NCBI RefSeq assembly: GCF_009870125.1
Contig: NC_046683.1
Location: 52,839,869 to 52,903,868 of the forward strand
DNA from: Drosophila pseudoobscura
Taxonomy: Eukaryota; Arthropoda; Insecta; Diptera; Drosophilidae
Direction: 5' to 3'
DNA length: 64,000 nucleotides
The notes beneath the pieces are model-generated. The model did no database searches. It had not been told where the DNA came from and saw only the letters and a list, made by a program, of their open reading frames with translations. A program made the position numbers and the translations under genes. The number at the start of each line of letters is the position of its first letter. Positions within the stretch are counted from its first letter, which is position 1. Shown one piece after another: positions 11,421-24,318 of this stretch.

Positions 11421-14400
11421 CTGAAAACTGAATATTTCATTTGAATAGTGCTGTTTTCTTATTATTTTTCCTTTTTCTTTGACTTTCCGCTAGTCGTGGC
11501 TTTATTGGTCTTCCTTCCGCCCGCCTTTTGTGTGAAAGTGCTGAAAGCCGAAGAAATATTAATACTTTGATGAGAATTCCGCGAAAGTTGGGCAAAGATT
11601 TTAATTATGTTCTCTTCTGCCGAGGGATGTGCTGGGGCATACTCCCACATATCTATATACATTCGGGATCTTCTAAATAAACGAGGAAGAGAGCGTTAGA
11701 CTGGCCGGAACGTTCATTTGACAGATGTTTAACACTCGCCCCAGCACCAGCACCAGGAGCCAAAGGCAGGAGCAGGAGCAGGAGTGGGAGGAGGAGTGGG
11801 AGCACGAGTGGGAGCACGAGTGGGAGCAGAAACCGGAACAGGAACAGGGCCAGAAATAGAGATAGGGCCCAGGCGAGGGGCAGGGGCTGGGGCAGGGGCA
11901 GGGGCAGCGAAGGCAAAGAATAATTCAATGCAAAAGGAAACAACGCGGCGCAAGCACGCGCTGATAAATGGAGTGGGAGGGGAAATAGAAGGACTGGCAA
12001 TGGGGACTGCGGATTGGCGAAGGAAGAGGGGGCTGGGGCAGGGGCTGGGGCTGGTGACGGAGGTCGCAGGAAGCGCGTAGAAACGGAAACGCAAAGGACA
12101 AACACGCCAGGGGCAGAGGACAAAGGTCACAGGCAGTGGGGGTGGGAGGGGGGAGGGGGGGCTCTCTGAGGTGTTGCCAACAGGAAAAGCTTCAATCAGC
12201 AAAAAAAGATGGGGCGGATGGGGAGAGCAACTACACATTTAGTGTTTATTTCGCATTTATTGAGAGCCGGGCCGGGAATCAGGAGACCGGGAATGAAATC
12301 AGCAAGAAATAAATGTCCTTGTCGCACAGCAGCAACCCTCCGTCTCCGTCGCCCTCTCCTTCTCCCTCTCCTCCTTCCCCTCCTTTTCCGCATATACTCG
12401 TCGCACACAATATATAAATTGTTTCCAAATCATTGGATACCCAGCCACAGAAATACGAAAATGAAATTAAGTCCAACGGAGGAAAAGGCAACCCGAACTC
12501 TGGCTACCCTTAAGGCGGTCAGCAGATGGACTCCAAGGGATTTTGTGGCGATCCCAAGACGGGGGACTAACAGGAGAGGCGATCAGCTGTAGTCCTGATT
12601 GGATATTCCCAGGATGTAGGGCTCCTCCTTTGCCCCTTCAAGAGCGAACCTTGTCGAACAGCTGGCATGCCCGATGCCAGAAAGGATAGAGCCAAACAGA
12701 AGCCCTGAAGCTGAAAATCATATGATCCTGATCTTGAACGGAGTCGGTCAACGAGTGGAGTGCCCTGCACCACTGAATAAAGATTTCGAAGGGAATGGAG
12801 AATGGGGAAATCTGCCAGAGACATTAAAATTAGAGTCGGAATGCCTTCTGGGCATGCCTGTCAGCCCACAATTGATGCGTGCGGTTTTAATGGACAGCAC
12901 ACCACAGAGTTTTCGGCAATAACGAATCGGGCCACTGGCCAGCGTCCATCAAGCATAACCCACCCATAACCCAAGGGTCGTACAAATGGGTTTCCTCGTG
13001 GACCCATGGACCCATGGACGTTTGATGTATGACACTCCATAGGCTCGGCTCACAGCCGGGACTGACAAACAACCTTTGATTTATATTTGATTTCGGAGCA
13101 GGTCATGCAACATTTGTTTGACTCCAGCCTCCAGCCTCCAGCCTCCTGCCTGCAGCCTCCGATTCGTTCTGCCCAAACTGTAATTTGTTTAAAAGGGATT
13201 AGTTGTCGGAGGAAACAATCGATAGAAGATTACTCCATATTTGGATTATTTTTGAGTTTTGTTTGGGGATTATCTTCCGACTGGCTCTGGGAGGTTCATG
13301 TGTGAGGCATCGAAGATTTCCTAAAAGAAAAGTTTCGCCTCAGATGCTGCGTCGGGGAGCGCGCGTGCCCCACAGTAGGAGGCTGGCTGGCTGGCTGCCA
13401 CACATCCGTTCCGCCCCCCCCGGCCGGCCTAAATACATATTTATTTATGCCTCCCTGCCATTTGTACAAAGTGTTTGCACTTAATAAACCCATTTCGCTA
13501 AGCCTCTGTCTGCTCCCACTGCTTCCGTTTTGTGCCGCTGCCACCGTCCCTGCCACCACTCGTTGCCACACGCATTTAACTGTTATTCCAGCATTAAAAG
13601 TTCATTGAGTGGCAGAGGAAGTGAAAACAATTATCTCCAGGAAGGTGAAACATAAATCCTCGGATCCGAAAGTAAATTGCAAATTTTCGTTTATTGCTTT
13701 CTGTGTGTGTCACCCTGCCCCTGCCCCCTGCACCCTGTCCCTGCCCCAGAGCCGAGGGGGAGATTTTTGCGGTTAAATCGAATCGATATTCTGTGTTATC
13801 ATATTTATTATGCAAACACACTCCACTCCACACTCCCCACTCCACGCCGACTGCCGCACCGAAATGCCAATTGGTGTTGAGTTGCCAAAAATGACACACG
13901 CGCCCAAAGAACCCAACCGCAAAATCCCTCCACCCTCCACCCTCCACCCCCCATCCTCCCCCCTACGCACAGGCACCGGGGCAAATGGAAATACGGAAAA
14001 AGCCATAGAAACCCACCTACACCTACGGGGATGGGCTCTGAGGCCGGGATGAAATGTATTTTGCTCTCTGCCCGGCCCTCAAGTGTGATTGGTATTGAAT
14101 TGAACATCGAGAAGTGTCTTCCTGCTCTTCCGATGACTGCCACACACACACACACACACACATCAGGACTGTGTGTAATCAGGACAGCAGCCATTGCCAT
14201 TGCCACATCGCTTCAATTATCGTAAACTATATTAACATTACCTGAGAAATCAAAAGTGTTTTGAATTTTGGACATTTCTCTCATTCCAGATGGCAGAATG
14301 GAAGGATGGTAAGCCTCCTAGATAATCCTATTTACTTTATATATGTACTCGCAGGTACAGAAAGAAGGAATGCCATTAGATATATTACTCTATCGATGAT

Positions 14401-16060
14401 TCACCTGCAATGGATAGAACAGAGTCACTTTAAGTCACTCCTTGGATAGGATAGATCTAAAAGATAGATAGAGTGATGATAAGCTAAGATCCTTGCACCA
14501 ATTAGTCCGTCTATTCCATACGGAATAACCTTTCATGCGGCATTCGGGTCTTGTTTAGATCCTCGTGGCTTCATTTGGGCTCAAACCTGGCTGGTTCTTT
14601 AAGGTTTATTCTGTTGAAAGAACGCAATGTCCCAAGTCTGACTATTCCGATACTCTTTGAGTACCAGCCATCACTAGATAGGAAGATTCCTGCCACCACT
14701 AGCTTCCTTTAAGTGTAACCGCTTTGGGTGTGGCTTTGAGAAGCATACAAAAAGTTGACTAATGGTAAAATATTTTGAAAATAAATGAACGCTCTTTCAC
14801 TTGAAGCCTGAACACCTAAAGGGGAACTCCCAAGGACTGCCTTAGTTCTTATAACCATTCTTAGAAAATTCTATTATTAGACACTTTCATTGGGGTATTA
14901 ATAAGAGCAATAATGAGCAGTCCCACGGGATGGCCATGGCTACATCTTCGTGTGCAAATAAATGGCAACAATCCGTCCGTAGAGACCCAGGACTTGGACA
15001 GAGATGATGGCCAGTCTAAAGCCGAGAAAGCATCAAGCATCCCCAGGCCATCGCCGATGGGAATGTGGCCATCGGGGAGGCTGAGTCCTGGTTGATAAGG
15101 CCCCCAGAAGCGGCCCCAAACACTCCCCAGAAAGATCGCATACGGCGGGCAGGTCTCGGGCAGGCCAGCGTCTTAATATGGGGTTACGTACGGTACAAGA
15201 TTCGATAGATATTGCCAGATATTCTGAAGGTTTCTGAAGGGATTTCCTCCTTCAGTGTGCCGCGATCAAAGGTTAAAGTTGGTCATTTGAGATTCTAAAT
15301 ATGTTTACAAATTCATGAAAGTTCTCTTTGGGTTACTTCCTCCCAGAGTTGCTGGAAATTAATGGCCCCCGAACCGGAGCCGGAGCCGTGCGGTTTTTCG
15401 AAGGGGAGGGCCATAAGACCATTTTCTGTATTGAAAATCGATGCTGCGGTTTCTTGTATGCTCTTGAGTGGTTTTTCCCCAAGGCCCTTCTCCCGCTTCC
15501 GCTGCCGCTGCCGCTCCCACCGCCACTTGTTTCAATTAAACAAATTGGAAAATATGAACCCGAATCGTTCTCGAGCGTAAAAATGGGGACACTCCCGCTT
15601 CCGCTTTTCCGCTTTTCCGCTCTCTCTCTCCAGTGTCTGCTTGAAATGGAAATTTGTTGGCATCGCTGGTGGGACCGGGACCAGGACCAGGGCCAGGACC
15701 AGGACCAGGACCAGGCGGTTGGACAAATTGTTTGTGGGGTTTCAATTGCTCCTAGTTCATGCTCGTCCCTCAGTCCCTGCCTGGGGACGCCTGGCACTTT
15801 GATACAAATTCTAAGAGCAGCTCTCCCGGGGCCACAAAAGACCTTCGAGAGGCTCTAAAAAGCATTTCTCGATTTTCCGATCAATATTTGCATTATTTTA
15901 CAGTCAACCACGGGAATCCAACGTGTAAGAATGAGGCCTGTTTTACTTGGTGTACAGTTACATATGTATGTACATAGATGGCCACAGCTTTGGCAAAGAT
16001 CAGAAAACACCTCATAGAAAAACATGTGATGTCACCGGTATGTTACCGATGCAGCCGTTT
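11421..16060. other. Non-coding stretch with simple repeats
   Basis: No gene recognised. It holds GGAGCAGGAGCAGG- and GGGGCAGGG-type repeats (about 11,745-12,060, which cause long Pro-rich minus-strand frames), a (CA)n tract near 14,140-14,162, and CCGCTGCCGCT and CCAGGA repeats near 15,490-15,520 and 15,680-15,715. A sequence near 14,650 resembles the edge of the dispersed repeat described at 23.7 kb, but too weakly to annotate separately. Confidence 0.5.
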
Positions 16061-16279
16061 ACAGAGGCATGTTAATTTAGCGGCGAGCCAACAGCGAAAG
16101 AAAACGAGAATTACATTTTTTCTCTGTTATCTGCACAGCGATGCTCTTGCTCTGCCACGAACTTTCGATTTCGTTCTTTGCTGGGATATAGGGAGGGGAG
16201 AGAAACAAAGGCCTATGCTGCTCTGCTGCACCGCTCTCACCTTCGCTTTAGTGACTTTACACACACATAGTATGCGCTA

Positions 16280-16745
16280 TGCTCTTGTTCGGCCAGCAGC
16301 TTTGGCTCGCTTTTGCTGGGAGAGTAAGAAGCTTGGACCGCCCACGCTGCTGCATTCTATCGCGGTTTTATCAGTTTCTCCCGGTCTCTCATTCAAAGTG
16401 ATCAATTAAATCGTCTGTTTTGGAATATGCACTCGCTCCGAAATGCAGACGCACCTACACATCCATACAAACATATGCACTACTACCTAGTTCGGCCCGT
16501 TTTGTTTGATGAGAGAGAGAAAACCGTAAAATGTCACAAGAAAAGAGAGCGAACCACCTACTCTAATTTCATTATGGTTCGGCCGCAAACGTTTGCTCTC
16601 GTTCTTGCTGTGAGATGGAGAGCGATAAGCAGAGCAGAAACGAAGTCAGATTTCTAAGCAGAGCTTGCACTCTTGCACTCTGGTCACAGTATTTTCAGTT
16701 CCCCCTCCCCCTCAGTCGGTGATTCAAAGCGTTCAATTAAATCGG
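16280..16745 (+). promoter_or_regulatory. Duplicated Inr-type promoter region
   Basis: A 23-bp block containing TCAATTAAATCG occurs at 16,391-16,413 and again at 16,722-16,744 with two mismatches. Each follows closely after an initiator-like TCAGTY (16,371-16,376 and 16,712-16,717). GTTCGGCC occurs three times (16,287, 16,490, 16,577) and GAGA tracts lie between. The arrangement reads as two related promoters about 331 bp apart firing rightward. No TATA box is evident. Confidence 0.5.
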
Positions 16746-17155
16746 GCGTCCAAATGCAATTCAACAAAGGCGGAAAGTGTGTAAAAGTGCGAATAAAATA
16801 ATTCACCTGTAGAACTATGGTCTAGAAAGTGCGGAAATATTAAGTGCAATGCATTACAGCATACGAAACGGAACCAAATGTGTATTATTTTTTTGGTTTT
16901 TTTTTTCTGTGAGAGTGAATTCAGTCCACAAGGCGGCATTTGGGCAAAAGCTGAGTGAAAGTGTTAAATGGGAGTGAGAAAAAAGCGCAATGACTAAATA
17001 AACAGCAAGACTATTGAGCGCAATGGCAGCAAAACGAAATTAATGACGCCAAATGAGTGAAAAGAACATTCAAAACAACAAAGACAGCAACGAAATGCAA
17101 TAAAAGGAAACGGGAATAATTATGCACAACTACAACAAGCCTTATGGTACGATTG
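16714..17155 (+). other. Candidate first exon (5' leader plus first 11 codons) of a rightward gene
   Basis: From the Inr at 16,714 the sequence is A-rich and CAA-rich like a Drosophila leader, with several short upstream ORFs. An ATG at 17,122 opens an 11-codon stretch (MHNYNKPYGTI) ending in phase 1 at a strong donor, G|GTGAGTGC, at 17,155/17,156. The rest of the gene is not identified. A coding-looking stretch behind an acceptor at 17,433 is in the wrong phase to join it. Either the start codon is elsewhere or later exons are far away. Confidence 0.4.
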
Positions 17156-17156
17156 G

Positions 17157-20100
17157 TGAGTGCTTTTGTTTCGTTTTATCCTTTATGCCGTTTTTTCGAG
17201 TATATTTTCTATTATTTTCTCCTTTTTCCTCAATAATTCTTCTTATTAGACGGGTTGGGATGCTTGGGGACTCCGATTGTGGGGGGAACCCACTGATGTG
17301 GGTCTTTAAAGAGTTTCTTCTAGAACTTAGTGTTTTATCAGCCGCATTACTTTAAACAGTAATATATGTACATTTTATTTCAATTGACTCTTACATACAT
17401 ACATACATACATATGTATGTATGTGCTTTATAGGGCAATCGGTGATGATGCGCTGCAGCCGCAGGAAAATAAAGAGAAATTCGATTTCTGGAAGCCAAAA
17501 GAGTTTTGGCGAAAGGCGTGGAGTGGCCACTCCTCCAATAGGTCTGTACTCCGGAGATGTTTTCTATTGAAGATTTATGTCGCGTTGAGGGACTTGGCTC
17601 CTTTCGGCTCATATCCATTGTTGCTACTGCCGCTGCCGCTGTCGCTGCTGCCGCCGCTGCCGACGCCGCTGCTGCTGGTGCGTTTTGTTAGTTATTGTTC
17701 GGGTCGTTCTGTACCGCTTGGGCCACTATAAATCGTTGATGTATTTTGTTGAGTGCGAGGATTTATCGCCAGAGCTGAATATGAGAAAAGAATCACACAA
17801 ATACAAATACAAACACAACTACAAATACAAATACAAATAAATCAAAAGCATTTCGAATGGCAATGCCAATGGAAATCCTCGCCAGCTCTGGGACCGACAC
17901 TCTGGGACCGAGAAGAATACGAATAGTGCTGCTTGCTGCCGTGGCCGGGTTGTTGCTAGCCAGGCTAGACTGTGCTCTGCTCTGCTCTGCTGTGCTCTGC
18001 TGTGCTGTGCGAAAAATTGATGTCTTTGCTCATAAAAATAAGGCATCAGCGAGTGAGAGACAGGGAGACGGGGAGACGGGGCGAGGCGCTGCCCGAAAGC
18101 AACATTGTAAATTTTATGACTTTTTTATGCGCTGAAATCTATAAATTATGTAAACTGACACTGACAGCTGTCAACCGAAGGCTCAGGCGACGGCGACAGC
18201 GACGGCGACAGCGACAGCGACAGCTCCAGCACCAGAGTCGAGAGTCGAGTCTCTGCCACAGCCACAGCGGAACGAGCGGAACGGTTGCAAGTGACACATG
18301 TGTCAAATGGTCGATGGGGATCCGAATCCCGGGATACGGAATGCTTCAACACCCCTTACTCCGTCCCGGTCCCCCTCCCCCGTCCCCCTCCCCCGTCCCC
18401 ATTCCACTCCAGAATCTACTAGAGGGAGCTGATGACTCGAGATGATTAAATGATTGCGAGCGGCAATAAAAAATTGATGTTTCGAATTATTGCTAATATA
18501 TATTTCGCTTTTTCTTTTTTTCTTGTTGTTTGCCCTCCCCCCCTTTCCGGGGAGCCATCAGTTTATGATGTTTGTTTTTCGTTTTATCGCATTTTACAGA
18601 GTAAAAATTTCAAGAGCGAATCTTCCAGTTTTTAGAGCTCTCTCTACCGAAGCATCGACCTCGCAACCCCCGTAGAGGGCCGCCTGGGATTGGGATGGGG
18701 AATCTGGGATCTGGAATGACTGAATCCTATAGCTGGCACAGGAACGATGGCATAGGATCGATCGAGCTGGGGGGAGAGATGCCATGACCTGGCTAACCCA
18801 CATGCCATACCCGTATCCGACATAGTTCCACAACAATTAGTCCTCCCCGTAACTGCCGTCCCGTCCCGTCCCGCACCAGCCTTGGCTCTTTATTTAAGTA
18901 AATCACAAAGTTCCTGCCAATGTGCAATAAATGAGAGGCCCTGGTTTGCCGGGGCAGGCGGCAGTAACATAACTAACGAAAGAAATTAACCAAAAATAAA
19001 TTAACTGGAAGCCCCAGCACCAGTCCCAGTCCCAGTCCCTGTCCCAGTCCCAGTCCCTGTCCCTCCAAGGCCAAAAGGGTTTCAGGACTCCACTGGCTCC
19101 GGCACCGTCTCCGGCTCCGGCACCGACTCCGGGTGTCAACTGCTCCGCTCCGCTCCGCTCGCGTCGCTTTACGCTCGAGGGCCCCACTGCGTTGCTTCCG
19201 CTGCGATGGAGACGACTGCCGCCCGACAGTGACTGCCGACTGTGTGTGACTTCTGGAGTCCCAAATGTGTTTTCAACATGCAATTTTTATTATTGACTGT
19301 CGGTTGCCGACCGTCGACTGTCGACTGTCGCTGTCGAGTGTCGTGCCAGCTCGCAGCTTTTCAGTGTTTTCCGCCCAGCGAATTGTGAAAATGTCATTAC
19401 TGTCAATCAAGTCGGGGCAAAGGCAGAGGCAGAGGCAACGGCAAAGCCAAAGGTTTTCCCCGAAACCAAGAGCATTAAAGCCGTTCGTTCTGCCCAGCGA
19501 AGTGACAAATTGAAAACTTCATCCAAAATTGAAGCCATTTTTTTGGCCAACAATTCAGCCAACAGATTGTCAAAGCATATGACGCTGTCTCTCAGCAAAA
19601 ACTGAAGTCTTCTTGGAACTATTTCATTCCTCCCTTGCTTCTCTTGGAGCATCTGTTCCGTATGGATGGGCCACTCGCATACGATCTAGGGGTTCTGCGA
19701 TTGAAGCCACAGACTTATTTAAGGAGTACATCCGAAGTCCTGCCTATGAATCCGCGGTATTTCGATGTCCAGTATGAAGTTCCTTCCTTCAGTCGGATAC
19801 GGAATGGAATTGATGCAAATTTCTTTGGGTTTTCTCTGAAATGCCACCAAAAATGTCGGCTATTCTGTGGCCATCAGATATAGATATTAAGCCCCTCTGC
19901 CCCTAAGCCCCTAATCGCCAAATAGAGTGAGCGAGAAGGAAAAATAGAAATTTTTCGGATCAGATTTTGTTCAGACTGTAACCGATCGAAGGACTCGCTT
20001 CTGGTGCCAGTCCATGGAGCCCCTAAATGTAGTGATGCTATGGAAAATATTGGTATGGAATGCATTTGTCCGATCCTTGGAAGGGGGGGGGCCTGGAACC

Positions 20101-23100
20101 AACCGTATTTGAAGGCAAACAGATACGATTCTATACAGAATGTGTTTGAGGATTCGCTCGCGTGTTTTGCGTCCATTCTGATATGAGAACGAAATACACA
20201 GAACACAACAGACAACAGACAAGAGACAACAGACAAGAGACAAGAGAGGAGCGAACAAAAAATTGAAATTGTCACCAAACAGGCCGGAGAGTGATTGGGG
20301 ACATGCATCGCGGGATTGGCGTGCCAAATGGGTAACGATTTGGGTATTAGGAGGAGCTGCTTGTTGACTTCCAGGGGAGGAGGGGGTCCTGGGGGGCGGG
20401 GGGGCTGGGGGGCTGGACGGACAGTGGCTGATATATCTTTTATTATGTAGTTCTGTGTCATCGTAAAAATCGTCGGCTATTACTTGATTGTCCTTCCATG
20501 GGAGCCATAAAGCCGTTGGCACTTTTCTCGGCCTGGCGGGGGAGGGGGGCAGGGGCGGTAGGGCGGCGGCGACGGCCAATGGGCCATTGTAAAATGATTT
20601 ACTCGCCTGTTCCCCGTTCATTTGTGGCAGTCACCCCGCCCCTCCCCCCCCGGCTCTACGTACGACTACTCACTCATTTTTTTATGGGTTCGCTTTTTTT
20701 ACGGTCTTTTACAGTTTAACGACGCATCACTGACACACAAACTGGAACTGGGAGCCACAGACAGGGCCTGGAACTAGGAACTAGGAAATCGGGGAAATCG
20801 GGGGAACTCGGGGGAACTCGGGGGGAACTGCTGGATGGCCTAACGAAATCTATTCACGATTTTTGTATGGCAATATAATGTTGCCATTTTATTGTATTTA
20901 TACGTATACCGCCCCGCCGCAGCTCTATTGTTTTTTTCTCCCCCCATTTTCCGCATTTTCCCCATTTTCCCCATTTAATTTTGCCCATTTTTGGGCGTTG
21001 CTGGTCTTTCACTTACTTTCGTTTTCCCTGACCTTCTTCTTATGGCCTTTTTATGTTATGAGATTTCGTCATTTCTCAGTTTTACTTTTATTTCGTACTT
21101 GCCGATAAATATATATATTTTTTGTTGAGAAAACATACGGCGATTCCTGGTGCATTAGCCTAATGAAATTAGATACTATTTGGAGGCAAAAGGCCTCCTC
21201 GGGCCTCCCTAGGAGGGACTCCAGGGGCTCTATGCCCTCCGATCTTTGACATCTGCGGGCCAGCGATAAGATGAGCCAATAATTTAGCCGCTTTATGAGC
21301 GACAGGATTGAGGGGCCTGCAGCACAGGTGGCGGCTCCGACGACAAGTCCTGATGGGAAAGTGGAAAGTGGAAAATGGAAAATGGAAGCGTGAAGCCGAT
21401 GACATTGATTAGGGTAAGCAGGAGCCCAGGCAGGAGTCCAACCAGGAGCCAGGGGTCTCGGCGAAAGTGATGAAAGTGAGACTGCATTCCAGTCTTCCGT
21501 CTCTTCCGCCTCTTCCGTCTCTGCCGCGGCTGCAGGCTTCCATCCCATTTTCCCAACTGTCGCTGGGTTTTGGCCAGTCACCGTCTCACGGCCGACTGGC
21601 CACGTCTGCACATTAGATAAATTAGCCGTAATTCCGTGTGTGTGTGTGTGTGTGTGTGGGTAGCGTCTTTCGATGGGTCCGTCCGGGTCCCATGTGGTCT
21701 GGCAATCGGGCCTTGGCCTGGAGAGCGGCAGCAGCAAAAAAACGTCTTATCATTGTTAGGCGGGTGGCTGAAGTGGAACAAATTAATTTCGTTTCATTTT
21801 AATTATTCTCTTCTTTGTCTGCTATAATTTGAGAGCTATTAACTCGCCAGCTCCCCCGCCCCCGCCCCGTCCCCCGTTTGTGCCTCTGGAGGTCGAAGGT
21901 GTACGTACACATACGCTCCGGTTTAATTATTTAAATGAATTCACATTTGGGCTCTGGTTTTCTTTTATTTTCTCTGCACCAAGAGAACCCCGCAAATCAG
22001 GCAAATCATCGTGATGCGAGTCGCCGTCTCTCGGGCCCTACGGGTCTTGAATCTGTTCTACGGGTCAAATCGTGTACCCCTTGGAAGTCTTGGAGGGAAG
22101 TCCTGCCCCTCGGGCGGGATTATTGATCCAAGAATGCAGATGCAGCCGTGTGGAAAGTATTCGAAAAGGTTTGTAAGACGAGAGTCGACTCGCGATAAGA
22201 ATGGATTACACAATGTTGTTACGCAGCCCTTCCGCTGGACCCCGCTGGACCCCGCTGGACCCCGCTGGACCCCGCTGGACCCCGCCGGGCGACCCGTCGC
22301 GGCGGATCGCGTGCGAGGGAGCAGCTCGAAATTTCACACCCATCGCCTCCCCCGCCACCCCACCTGAGGAGGGGGGAGGGACGAAGGGCAGGGGGGGGGC
22401 CGTGTGTGCTTTTGGGGAATATCACATGGGCACGCAATGTTTCCGCTGACTCGCCCTGGGCCCGGGTCTGGGGCCTGGACTGCAGCCTGGGCCGGTCTAA
22501 AGTGTCCAATCAAGTTTTGAAATGAAACCTAAATAACATGTCATAATAAATAACCTTCAAGCGACCCGGGGGCCAGTTGGTCGGCCGTCCAGGCCAGAGA
22601 AGAAATCCAAAATCCTGTAATTACAACGTAAATCCAAAATGTCTCAGCGCCGCACAGCCGTTGCACACTCGCAGAGGGCACAAGGGGCACAAGGGGGGGC
22701 AAGGGGGCACGGGGCACAAGGGCTATCCAGCCGAAAGGAAACTTAATTCATATATCAAAAAGTTTGCCGGACCGAGCGGTGGACGAGCGGTGGACGAGCG
22801 GTGGACGAGAGTAGCAATTTGCGCGCAAGTAGCCAGGGTCCGATGCGATGGCCAGGCCCACCACGAGCCAGGCCAAGACCCAAGTAGCAGCCAGTCGTGT
22901 AATATATTGTACACACACACTTGGTGGAGGTCCGAGGAGGTGCCTTCTCGGGGCGGGTGTGCTGTGCGGGTGGTCACTCCTCGGGATCGGGAATGGATAG
23001 GCAGCGGAAACCGAAACAGAGGGGGCAGAGCAGGGAGAGCAGGGAATGGAGACCTGCCCCCCCCTGCCTGTCCCCCCCCCTGCCTGTCCCGCCTGTCGTG

Positions 23101-23689
23101 TCGAATGAGAAACACAGCAATTATGCAATTTGATAATACTTCATTCTCGGGTAATAAATATTAATTATTTTTTGCGAATGTGATTTCGTGTTTCGGTCTC
23201 CCCCGCATCCCCCCTCCGCCCCCTGCCCCCCTCTTTGGCTCGCTGAGCGCTAGTTTACGGAGATTTATGGCCCGCCTGCCTGCGAGTGAAATGAGACAGA
23301 GACACGTCTTTGCCTGGGCCCCCAGAAGAAGTCCTGGACTCGTGTCGGACATGTGTGGATTCGCTTCCCCTCAAAGCGCTCTGCACTCTGCGGTTCGCCT
23401 CCACCCCGAGGCCTCCCGCTTCCACAGAAACTCGAGTCAAGTGCCTTTGGCCGACAGCAGTTCCTCCTGGCTTTGGCTTTGGCTTTGCCAACAGATTGGT
23501 TCGCTGCTCTGTCCCGAATATTGTTTGGTGTTTGGTCAGGACAGGAGGACATTTGTGGGGGGCATACGAGTGTGTGCATTCCATTCCGTCACCGGGATGG
23601 ACTGCCAGTCAGCTCTCAGGACACGAGTGCATGCATAATGAACAACTGGCTCCTTAAAAACACTCCCACACTTGAGCAATCATCGTTTT
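17157..23689. other. Non-coding stretch (probably intronic or intergenic)
   Basis: No supportable gene. Notable content: an ACAT/ATGT palindromic microsatellite at about 17,393-17,423; CGACAGCGACGG repeats near 18,190-18,230; CAGTCC repeats near 19,025-19,065; CAGACAAGAGACAA repeats near 20,200-20,250; (GT)n near 21,637-21,658; a five-unit decamer array at 22,232-22,284; and several poly-G/C tracts. If the exon at 17.1 kb is real, this may be its first intron. Confidence 0.45.
22232..22284. repeat. Decamer tandem array, (CCGCTGGACC) x5
   Basis: Five perfect head-to-tail copies of a 10-bp unit, followed by a diverged copy. Not a codon-period repeat, so unlikely to encode a protein repeat. Confidence 0.85.
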
Positions 23690-24020
23690 CATACCCCGCA
23701 CTCGAAGAGTCTGGGGGTATGCTAGTTTTCCCTCTGAGAAGTGCTTCCGACTCCATAGAGTATATTTGTAGACCCCTGATCAGCATCCCTAGACGAGTCC
23801 ATTGAGCCATGTCTGTCTGGCTGTCCTTCTGTCTAGAAAGAGCAACCAAAAGTTGTATTTCCTTCGCCTTTCTGTGGCATCCACAACTTTAGAGCTATTC
23901 ATAGGGAAGACATGGAGAGAGACTGCCGTTCTGCTCCTTATTATACCGAGAATGGAAGTATTCCATGCTCTTTCCCTCTTCAATATATATCGTATAAGGC
24001 ACACATATCGCACGATTTCA
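23690..24020. mobile_element. Decayed dispersed repeat related to the 61.5-kb element
   Basis: It starts with ATACCCCGCACTCGAAGAGT and continues with GGGTATGCTAG, then GAGTATATTTGTAGACCCCTGATCAGCATC-like text (positions 23,758-23,790), then CATGTCTGTCTGG-type pyrimidine repeats. This order is familiar from a very common Drosophila non-autonomous repeat family (TATATATTCTTGATCAGCAT core). The family name (DINE-1/INE-1-like) is from memory and uncertain. No TIRs or ORF survive. Confidence 0.5.
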
Positions 24021-24287
24021 TCTACCAACTGCCTAACGGGCTTCAAAGTAGAGCCGCGGCCCTTGCCTCACGGTTTTCTTCGGTTTTGCATTTGTGGCCT
24101 TCCTTGGCTTCCTTCCTTTGATTTTTTTTGCTTTTTTGGTCTGAAAATAGTTCTTTTTATACAGATTTTGTTGAGGCCTTGCCCAGTGTTGTTATTATTA
24201 AAGATACGACTGTGTATCTTGTAGATACAGATACTTATCGATGCCCGCTTGCATCTCCTCGCTTACACGCCCCACAAAAGGTCACAA

Positions 24288-24318
<31 letters not shown>

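Noticed and set aside
11653-12238. Overlapping Pro/Ala-rich minus-strand frames of 156 and 169 codons
   Set aside because: Arise from GGAGCAGGAGC-type simple repeats; no codon structure.
17434-17540. Coding-looking stretch AIGDDALQPQENKEK behind a TTTATAG acceptor
   Set aside because: Its phase does not join the exon ending at 17,155, and its donor (AG|GTCTGT) is poor.
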